Notes under the pieces: generated by a model
Told to the model about the DNA's origin: nothing
Databases searched by the model: none
The model's input: the letters and a program-made list of their open reading frames with translations, nothing else
Assembly: GCA_000435195.1 (NCBI GenBank)
Contig: FR880237.1
Span: forward strand, 17,618-27,181
Origin: Clostridium sp. CAG:169
GTDB lineage: Bacteria; Bacillota; Clostridia; Oscillospirales; Ruminococcaceae
Reading direction: 5' to 3'
Length of the DNA: 9,564 nucleotides
Translations under genes and position numbers: made by a program
Part shown: positions 1 to 4,843 of the stretch, piece after piece
Layout of the letters: the number at the start of each line of letters is the position of its first letter
Position numbering within the stretch: position 1 is the first letter of the stretch

Positions 1-413
1 GCCTCTGGGTCGGTCAGCTCACCGACGAATGGAGTCGGGTCGATGCCGTTGCGGCGGTAGTAGTCGGCAATCGCATGTTTGATTGCCTGCTCTGCCAGGA
101 CCGAACAGTGGACCTTGACCGGCGGCAGTCCGTCCAGTGCCTCTACAACTGCCTTGTTGGTCAGCTGAAGTGCTTCGCTGAGCGGTTTGCCCTTGATCAT
201 CTCGGTTGCCATCGAGCTGGTAGCGATAGCAGCGCCGCAGCCGAAGGTTTTAAACTTGACATCGGTGATGATGTCGCCGTTGATTTTCAGGTAAATTTTC
301 ATAATATCGCCGCAGGTAGCGTTGCCTACCTCGCCGATGCCGTCGGCGTCTGCAATCTCGCCAACGTTGCGTGGATTGGTGAAGTGGTCCCAAACTTTAT
401 CAGAATACATCAT
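1..413 (-). CDS. nifU: Iron-sulfur cluster scaffold protein NifU/IscU, partial (3' end outside window)
   Basis: Scaffold on which [2Fe-2S]/[4Fe-4S] clusters are built from sulfur delivered by the cysteine desulfurase encoded just upstream. My translation of the minus strand gives 137 residues before the window edge, opening MMYSDKVWDHFTNPRNVGEI, the family N-terminus. The three cluster-ligating cysteines are present: C34 in NATCGD (with D36), C59 in TFGCGA, and C103 in VHCSVLAEQA, next to H102. The 44-residue spacing from the second to the third Cys matches IscU and lacks the longer SufU insertion, so this is the ISC/NIF-type scaffold. The start at 413 is preferred because AAAGGA lies 11 nt upstream, the same spacing as in nifS. 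An in-frame ATG at 425 overlaps that ribosome site and is unlikely. Only a C-terminal tail seems to be missing. The gene lies about 95 nt behind nifS and is probably cotranscribed with it. Identification is very secure. Confidence 0.95.
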   Translation of the reverse strand, partial: MMYSDKVWDHFTNPRNVGEIADADGIGEVGNATCGDIMKIYLKINGDIITDVKFKTFGCGAAIATSSMATEMIKGKPLSEALQLTNKAVVEALDGLPPVKVHCSVLAEQAIKHAIADYYRRNGIDPTPFVGELTDPE

Positions 414-434
414 ATGTTTTTTCATCCTTTCGAA

Positions 435-456
435 GATGGACAATCTGTTGTCCATC
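435..456 (-). other. Perfect 9-bp hairpin in the nifS-nifU intergenic gap
   Basis: GATGGACAA and TTGTCCATC form a perfect 9-bp stem around a 4-nt loop, ending only a few bases before the nifU ribosome site (complement 425-430). In the mRNA direction no U-run follows (TTCGAAAGG comes next), so it is not an intrinsic terminator. It may be a processing or stability element, or part of the translation initiation region of nifU; the role is inference. Confidence 0.5.
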
Positions 457-507
457 GGTCAATGTTGCTAAAAATTTATATCAATCAAACAGTTGTAATC
501 GAAGAAA

Positions 508-1701
508 TTACAGCTCGAAAGAAACCTCGCCCTTTTGAATCTGTTCCCACAGCGGGCTCATCTGACGCAGGGTGGAAACGATCTGCGGCAGCTTTTCCAG
601 AATATAGTCGACATCCTCTTCGGTGTTCAAATCGGACAGCGACAGCCGTACCGAGCCGTGTGCGACCTCATGCGGCAGACCGATGGCAAGCAGCACATGG
701 CTTGGGTCAAGCGAGCTGGAGGCGCAGGCGGAACCGGAGGAAGCGGCAATGCCCGCAAGGTCCAGACGCAGCAGGAGGGATTCGCCCTCCAATCCCAAAA
801 AGGAGATGTTGCAGTTGCCCGGCAGACGGTTGGTGCGCGAGCCGTTCAGACGGCACATCGGGACCGATTGCAGGATGCCGTCGATCAGGCGGTCTCGCAT
901 AGCGGTCAGGCGGGGAGCGGTCTGCTCAAGCTCGCTGTCTGCAATGCGCAGCGCAGTGGCAAGTCCCACGATGCCGGCTACATTTTCGGTGCCTGCGCGT
1001 TTGCCTCTCTCCTGCGCGCCGCCGTCAATCAGATTGTTCAGCGGAATTCCTCTGCGGCAGTAGAAGGCGCCTACTCCCTTCGGTCCGTGGAATTTGTGAG
1101 CGGACAGGGAGAGCATATCAATATTCATTTCTTTTACGTTGATTTTTACGTGTCCGACCGCCTGTACGGCATCGGTGTGGAACAGAACGCCTGCCTGACG
1201 GCAGATGGCTCCGATTTCCTTGATAGGGTAGATGGTTCCGATTTCGTTGTTGGCAAACATGATGGAAACCAGTCCGGTCTCAGGGCGGATGGCGCGGCGG
1301 ATGTCCTCCGGGTCGATCTGACCCTCGCGGTCCACCGGAATAAAGGTGACCTCATAGCCTTCCTTTTGCAGCCGCTGTGCCGAATGCAGCATCGCGTGGT
1401 GCTCCACCGCGGTGGTGATAAAGTGATTTTTGCCCTTTGCCTTCTGGGTGCGCATCACTTCTTTGACCCAGTTGTCGGCTTCGCTGCCGCCTGCGGTGAA
1501 CAAAATTTCAAAAGGGTCGGCTCCCAGCACCTGTGCTACTTCGGCGCGTGCCTGCTCCAGCGCACGTTTGGCGCGGTTGGCAAAGCGGTACAGGCTGGAG
1601 GGATTGCCGTATTCTTCGGTCAGGTAAGGCATCATCGCGTCCAGCACCGGCTGGGTGATTTTGGTGGTTGCCGCGTTGTCGGCATAAACAAATCGTTCCA
1701 T
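508..1701 (-). CDS. nifS: Cysteine desulfurase NifS/IscS (group I)
   Basis: PLP enzyme that turns L-cysteine into alanine and an enzyme-bound persulfide, supplying sulfur to the NifU scaffold encoded next. At 397 aa it has the usual family length. Visible landmarks: the N-terminal YADNAATT motif, H101 that stacks on the cofactor (in AVEHHA), D177 and Q180 (HTDAVQ) that contact the PLP ring, the Schiff-base lysine K203 in SAHKFHGPKG, the RAGTEN motif at 235-240, and the persulfide cysteine C326 in SSGSACASSS. The long flexible segment around C326, ending SHVLLAIG, marks group I (NifS/IscS) rather than SufS. AAAGGA lies 11 nt before the ATG. A promoter at complement 1788-1816 gives a leader of about 80 nt. 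No iscR-like regulator gene lies between this gene and rnhA; one could be elsewhere. An antisense ORF of nearly the same length is a codon-bias shadow. Confidence 0.97.
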   Translation of the reverse strand: MERFVYADNAATTKITQPVLDAMMPYLTEEYGNPSSLYRFANRAKRALEQARAEVAQVLGADPFEILFTAGGSEADNWVKEVMRTQKAKGKNHFITTAVEHHAMLHSAQRLQKEGYEVTFIPVDREGQIDPEDIRRAIRPETGLVSIMFANNEIGTIYPIKEIGAICRQAGVLFHTDAVQAVGHVKINVKEMNIDMLSLSAHKFHGPKGVGAFYCRRGIPLNNLIDGGAQERGKRAGTENVAGIVGLATALRIADSELEQTAPRLTAMRDRLIDGILQSVPMCRLNGSRTNRLPGNCNISFLGLEGESLLLRLDLAGIAASSGSACASSSLDPSHVLLAIGLPHEVAHGSVRLSLSDLNTEEDVDYILEKLPQIVSTLRQMSPLWEQIQKGEVSFEL

Positions 1702-1787
1702 AAAACAGATCGTCCTTTCATCTTGGTGTAGGGTTTGTCGTCACCGGTTGAAAGTCGGTTAAAACAAGGAATTTTGAATCCGATTTA

Positions 1788-1816
1788 ATTATATACCCGA
1801 AAAGTATATTTTGCAA
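1788..1816 (-). promoter_or_regulatory. Sigma-A type promoter of nifS-nifU
   Basis: On the minus strand a -35 box TTGCAA (1811-1816) and a perfect -10 box TATAAT (1788-1793) are separated by exactly 17 bp. The predicted start of transcription is near 1780, about 80 nt before the nifS ATG at 1701. The context is AT-rich within an otherwise GC-rich window. Confidence 0.7.
1791..1809. promoter_or_regulatory. Inverted repeat inside the nifS promoter, candidate operator
   Basis: ATATAC and GTATAT (6-bp arms, 7-nt spacer CCGAAAA) fill the space between the -35 and -10 boxes and overlap the -10. A dimeric repressor bound here would block polymerase. Fe-S biogenesis operons are commonly controlled by Rrf2-family IscR proteins, which makes such a regulator a natural candidate, but I cannot match this site to a known consensus, and AT-rich palindromes also arise by chance. 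Confidence 0.35.
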
Positions 1817-1818
1817 GT

Positions 1819-1855
1819 GGCAAACGGCAAAATTCGCAGATTTTTACCATTTGCC
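1819..1855 (-). repeat. Inverted repeat between rnhA and nifS, weak terminator candidate
   Basis: Read on the minus strand, GGCAAATGG and CCGTTTGCC pair over 9 bp (one G-U) around a 19-nt loop, starting 15 nt after the rnhA stop codon. There is no immediate U-run and the loop is long, so termination would be poor. It abuts the nifS -35 box, so it may serve neither or both roles. Confidence 0.3.
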
Positions 1856-1869
1856 CTAAAAGCCAAGGA

Positions 1870-2316
1870 CTATGCCTGACCGGCTGCCCGCATGGAAGCC
1901 TGCACTGCCAGCTGGTCGCAGCGCTCATTTTCCGGGTGACCGGCGTGACCCTTGACCCAGACAAAGGTGACCGGATGGCGTTCGAGCAGACCGAGCAGCT
2001 GTTCCCACAGGTCGGCGTTGAGGGCAGGTTCCTTGGCGTTGCGCATCCAGTGGTTTGCCTGCCATTTTTTTGCCCAGCCCTTTTGGATGGCGTCGATGAT
2101 GTAGCGGGAGTCGGAGTAGAGGGTCACCTCGCACGGCTCCTTTAAAGCAGCCAGACCGGTGATGACGGCGGTCAGCTCCATGCGGTTGTTGGTGGTGTTC
2201 GGCTCGCCGCCGGAAAGCTCCTTGTTGACCCCTTTATAGCGCAGGATGACCCCATAGCCGCCCGGACCCGGGTTGCCTGAGCAGGCGCCGTCGGTAAAGA
2301 TGTCCACGTGTTTCAT
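1870..2316 (-). CDS. rnhA: Ribonuclease HI
   Basis: Endonuclease that cuts the RNA strand of RNA:DNA hybrids, removing R-loops and Okazaki primers with a two-metal mechanism. The protein is 148 aa, the typical size of a single-domain bacterial RNase HI. The DEDD catalytic residues are all present: D9 in FTDGACSGNPGPGG, E47 in NRMELTAV, D69 in YSDSRY and D134 in NERCDQLA, with the mobile histidine H124 in VKGHAGHPEN. A basic/aromatic segment at 81-92 (GWAKKWQANHWM) corresponds to the hybrid-binding basic protrusion. I chose the start MKHVDIFTDG because AAAGGA (complement 2325-2330) lies 8 nt upstream. An in-frame ATG 9 nt earlier overlaps that site and would add only three residues (MQN). The gene has its own promoter and is divergent from the RNase J operon. 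Confidence 0.96.
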   Translation of the reverse strand: MKHVDIFTDGACSGNPGPGGYGVILRYKGVNKELSGGEPNTTNNRMELTAVITGLAALKEPCEVTLYSDSRYIIDAIQKGWAKKWQANHWMRNAKEPALNADLWEQLLGLLERHPVTFVWVKGHAGHPENERCDQLAVQASMRAAGQA

Positions 2317-2324
2317 ATTCTGCA

Positions 2325-2330
2325 TCCTTT
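2325..2330 (-). promoter_or_regulatory. Ribosome binding site deciding the rnhA start
   Basis: AAAGGA sits 8 nt upstream of the ATG at 2316 but overlaps the ATG at 2325, which therefore cannot use it. The same layout (AAAGGATG with a decoy in-frame ATG) occurs in front of nifU. Confidence 0.6.
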
Positions 2331-2336
2331 CTGTAC

Positions 2337-2375
2337 AGCGGCTTCTGGAAAGAATGATTCCACAAAAACGCCGCT
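2337..2375 (-). other. Nested stem-loop in the rnhA leader
   Basis: In the leader RNA, AGCGGC and GCCGCT (6 bp, perfect) enclose a second stem, TGGAA/TTCCA with a 7-nt loop. The structure lies between the predicted transcription start (near 2387) and the rnhA ribosome site, covering most of the 70-nt leader. No U-run follows. It could affect translation or mRNA stability; function is unknown. Confidence 0.35.
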
Positions 2376-2393
2376 TTATGCTGCATATCCTTT

Positions 2394-2422
2394 ATTATAT
2401 GCGATTGTGTCGGGCAGCGCAA
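2394..2422 (-). promoter_or_regulatory. Promoter of rnhA
   Basis: A perfect TATAAT -10 (2394-2399, minus strand) is preceded at exactly 17 bp by TTGCGC (2417-2422), a weak -35 with only the TTG conserved. The predicted start is near 2387, about 70 nt from the rnhA ATG. It is back-to-back with the rightward promoter at 2488-2516. Confidence 0.55.
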
Positions 2423-2487
2423 GTTTTGGTATAAGGAGAAGATGATTTTCCAATAGTTTGATTGTGACAGCGGCGACAAGATGCTTC

Positions 2488-2516
2488 TTGACATCTTTGC
2501 TGTAGAAAGGTACAAT
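2488..2516 (+). promoter_or_regulatory. Strong sigma-A promoter of the RNase J operon
   Basis: A perfect -35 TTGACA (2488-2493), a 17-bp spacer and a near-perfect -10 TACAAT (2511-2516), followed by an A-rich start region. Transcription should begin near 2523, about 300 nt before the rnj ATG. A 6-bp inverted repeat, AAGATG (2478-2483) and CATCTT (2492-2497), brackets the -35 and could be an operator. Confidence 0.7.
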
Positions 2517-2544
2517 TAAAAAGAATAAATTATGATGGGTATTT

Positions 2545-2586
2545 TGCGCAGCTGTCCCTTCATGCGACAGGCGCGCAGTTTCTTTT
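2545..2586 (+). terminator. Intrinsic terminator/attenuator in the RNase J operon leader
   Basis: TGCGC-AG-CTGTC (2545-2556) pairs with GACAG-GC-GCGCA (2566-2577): two perfect 5-bp GC-rich blocks with a 2x2 internal mismatch and a 9-nt loop. One base later comes TTTCTTTT (2579-2586) and further T-rich sequence. It lies only about 20 nt after the predicted start site with no gene upstream in this direction, so it would end a transcript of roughly 65 nt or act as an attenuator for rnj and the genes behind it. Confidence 0.5.
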
Positions 2587-2607
2587 ATATATTTTTATAT
2601 ATTTTAT
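2583..2607. repeat. AT-rich 10-bp tandem repeat
   Basis: Two perfect copies of TTTTATATAT (2583-2592 and 2593-2602) followed by a partial third (TTTAT). The 10-bp period is close to one helical turn. The tract continues the U-run of the leader hairpin and stands out in this GC-rich window. Confidence 0.6.
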
Positions 2608-2811
2608 CCATAGCCCGCACAGGAAGTTGCTGCGGACTTTAAAGAAAGCAGAGGACTGTGGTTTGACGAGCCGGATTGAGCAGGAACGGAAATGAGATGC
2701 AAAACGGCAGATGACACAGCTTTTGCCAGACAACACAACCGGCGGACCTGCCCGAAGAATAAAGCCGCACAGGGGAAATGAGCCACTCTGCGTTGCAGGA
2801 CCGCACACGAC

Positions 2812-2818
2812 AAGGAGG
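2812..2818 (+). promoter_or_regulatory. Ribosome binding site deciding the rnj start
   Basis: AAGGAGG, a near-complete anti-16S match, is 8 nt from the ATG at 2827 but only 2 nt from an in-frame ATG at 2821. The second ATG is therefore the likely start. Confidence 0.75.
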
Positions 2819-2826
2819 AAATGCAC

Positions 2827-4809
2827 ATGAATGAAAAAAACACCGGTCCACAGCCGAATGCCGGTAAACCAAGACACTATAACCGAAAGCCAAGGCAGAA
2901 CAAGGAAGTCGATGCGCTCAGCCAGGCGGTTCAGAGCGCAATCGAGCTGGTCAAAGAGCCTGCCGGTGGGGAAAAGAAAGCAAAGACCGGCGCTGAAAAA
3001 AGAACAGGGCGCAGCAGAAGCAACAATGCGCGCAGCCAGCAGAAGGCACAGCCGACAGAAAACCAGCCGGCACAGGAAGCAGCACCAAATGCAGCAAAAC
3101 CGAAAAATACCCGCCCACGCACCCAGGGACGCCGCAAAAAGGACGGAAAAAAGCCGCTGGTCCGCATCATTCCATTGGGAGGACTGAACGAAATCGGAAA
3201 GAACATGACCGTCTATGAGTGTGGGAACGATATGTTCATCGTCGACTGCGGTCTGGCGTTCCCGGACGAAACGATGCTGGGCATCGACATCGTCATCCCG
3301 GACTTTACCTATGTAGTGCAGAATAAAGAGAAAATCCGCGGCGTCTTTATCACCCACGGACACGAGGACCACATCGGCGGCATCCCATATTTGATGAAGG
3401 AAATTGACGCGCCGCTGTATGCGACCAAGCTGACCTTAGGTCTTATCAAAAATAAGCTCAAGGAGCATGGACTGAGCAATCAGGTCAAGATGATGGAGGT
3501 CAAACCCGGAGACACCATCAAGGCAGGCTGTATGTCGGTGGAATTTATCCGCGTCAACCACTCGATTCCCGATGCCTGCGCACTTGCTATCCACACTCCG
3601 GCTGGCGTTATCGTACAGACCGGCGACTTTAAGGTAGACTACACCCCGATCGAAGGCGGTGTCATCGACTTGGGACGCTTTGGTGAGCTTGGCAGTGAGG
3701 GCGTTCTGGCGCTGCTGCCGGACTCCACCAACATCGAAATGCCGGGCAGCACCCCGAGCGAGCGCACAGTGGGCGAATCGTTCAACAAGTTGTTCCAGAT
3801 GGCAGGCGACCGCCGCATCATCATTGCAACCTTTGCCTCCAACATCCACCGCATCCAGCAGATTATCGACTATGCAGTCAAGTACGACAAAAAGGTCTCG
3901 GTTTCCGGGCGCAGCATGGTCAACGTGGTGGCAACCGCCATCGAGCTGGGTTACCTCAAGGTTCCGAGCGGGATTTTGGTGGACATCGACGTGGCAAACC
4001 GCCTGCCGTTTAACGAGGTGGTGCTGATTACCACCGGTAGCCAGGGCGAACCGCTGTCCGCCTTGAGCCGCATGGCAATGAGCGAGCACCGCAAGGTGAA
4101 GGTGACCCCGAACGACTTTATCATCATCTCCGCAAGACCGATTCCGGGCAACGAAAAGTTTGTCAACCGCGTGGTCAACGAGCTGATGCGTCTGGGCGCA
4201 GAGGTCATCTATGAAAAGATGTACGAGGTACACGTTTCCGGTCACGCCTGTCAGGATGAGCAGAAGCTGATGATGGCTTTGACCAAGCCGCAGTACATCC
4301 TGCCGGTACACGGAGAGTATAAACATCTGAGAAAATATTCCATTGTGGCAAAACAGATGGGCATCGACGAGGACCATGTCATCATCCCAGCCATCGGTCA
4401 GGTGCTGGAAACCGACGGCGAAAGCTTCCGCTTTGGCGGAGAGGTTCCATCGGGTGCAGTCATGGTCGACGGATTGGGTGTAGGCGACGTAGGCAGCATC
4501 GTTTTGCGCGACAGAAAACATCTGGCAGAGGACGGCTTGATCGTGGTGGTGGCAGCCATCAATGCCAAAAACAAACGCATCGTGTCTGGACCGGACATCA
4601 TCTCCCGCGGCTTTGTGTATGTGCGTGAGGCAGAGGATATGATCAACGGCGCACGCGATGTGGCAAAAGCAGCGCTGGAGGAATCCATCAGCAGCGGTGT
4701 CCGCGACTGGACTACCTTGAAAAATCGGATGAAGGATGAGGTCAGCCGCTATGTATACAACAAAACCAAGCGCAGCCCGATGGTGCTGACGGTGATCCAG
4801 GAGGCATAA
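2827..4809 (+). CDS. rnj: Ribonuclease J (metallo-beta-lactamase/beta-CASP RNase)
   Basis: Zinc-dependent 5'-3' exo- and endoribonuclease for mRNA decay and rRNA/mRNA 5' maturation in the cytoplasm. The protein is 660 aa, against about 555 for B. subtilis RNase J1; the excess is a basic N-terminal tail (residues 1-108) rich in K, R, N, Q, A and P and probably disordered. The enzyme core starts at PLVRIIPLGGLNEIGKN (about 110-126). Metal ligands are in HGHEDH (177-182), H245 (NHSIPDA) and D267 (TGDFKVDY). The beta-CASP part (about 310-460) is followed by the phosphate-binding HVSGH (469-473) and H495 in PVHGEY. The C-terminal domain contains PSGAVMVDG, KNKRIVSGPDIISRGF and ends with the conserved TKRSPMVLTVI. 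It is the first gene of the operon and lies 34 nt before gdpP. Whether it is J1 or J2 by function cannot be told from sequence alone. Confidence 0.96.
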   Translation: MNEKNTGPQPNAGKPRHYNRKPRQNKEVDALSQAVQSAIELVKEPAGGEKKAKTGAEKRTGRSRSNNARSQQKAQPTENQPAQEAAPNAAKPKNTRPRTQGRRKKDGKKPLVRIIPLGGLNEIGKNMTVYECGNDMFIVDCGLAFPDETMLGIDIVIPDFTYVVQNKEKIRGVFITHGHEDHIGGIPYLMKEIDAPLYATKLTLGLIKNKLKEHGLSNQVKMMEVKPGDTIKAGCMSVEFIRVNHSIPDACALAIHTPAGVIVQTGDFKVDYTPIEGGVIDLGRFGELGSEGVLALLPDSTNIEMPGSTPSERTVGESFNKLFQMAGDRRIIIATFASNIHRIQQIIDYAVKYDKKVSVSGRSMVNVVATAIELGYLKVPSGILVDIDVANRLPFNEVVLITTGSQGEPLSALSRMAMSEHRKVKVTPNDFIIISARPIPGNEKFVNRVVNELMRLGAEVIYEKMYEVHVSGHACQDEQKLMMALTKPQYILPVHGEYKHLRKYSIVAKQMGIDEDHVIIPAIGQVLETDGESFRFGGEVPSGAVMVDGLGVGDVGSIVLRDRKHLAEDGLIVVVAAINAKNKRIVSGPDIISRGFVYVREAEDMINGARDVAKAALEESISSGVRDWTTLKNRMKDEVSRYVYNKTKRSPMVLTVIQEA

Positions 4810-4843
4810 ACCGGCTGTGCTGCTTCAGAAGTGAGGCACAAAG

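Larger units (their letters stand above)
2523..2826 (+). other. Long untranslated leader of the RNase J operon
   Basis: About 300 nt without a credible gene. It contains a hairpin with T-rich tail (2545-2586), an AT-rich tandem repeat (2583-2607), a 5-bp stem CCGCA/TGCGG (2615-2635) and a 6-bp stem GCAAAA/TTTTGC (2699-2726), then the ribosome site. I see none of the conserved core blocks of the ydaO c-di-AMP riboswitch, a T-box or other familiar riboswitches, although I cannot run a covariance search. A 36-codon ORF at 2532-2642 has no ribosome site and is not called. Confidence 0.5.

Noticed and set aside
464..507. A separate promoter for nifU in the nifS-nifU gap (TATAAA on the minus strand)
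   Set aside because: The sequence 17 bp upstream matches a -35 at only about two positions; the region is simply AT-rich.
535..1731. A 398-codon plus-strand open frame opposite nifS
   Set aside because: Exact antisense shadow of the intact nifS gene; no motif or ribosome site.
2532..2642. A 36-codon leader ORF (starting MMGILRSCPF) in the rnj leader
   Set aside because: No ribosome site, begins about 10 nt after the predicted transcription start, and overlaps the hairpin and AT repeat. It could be a leader peptide but nothing visible supports translation.
2523..2826. A ydaO-type c-di-AMP riboswitch ahead of the gdpP operon
   Set aside because: An attractive idea given gdpP, but none of the conserved riboswitch core blocks is recognisable.
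2560..3372. A 270-codon minus-strand open frame across the rnj leader and 5' end
   Set aside because: Its hydrophobic, Cys/Phe-rich translation is the complement of the Lys/Arg-rich RNase J tail; there is no start signal, and it would oppose the strong rightward promoter.
3436..4521. A 361-codon minus-strand open frame opposite rnj
   Set aside because: Antisense shadow with His/Asp-rich, domain-free translation.
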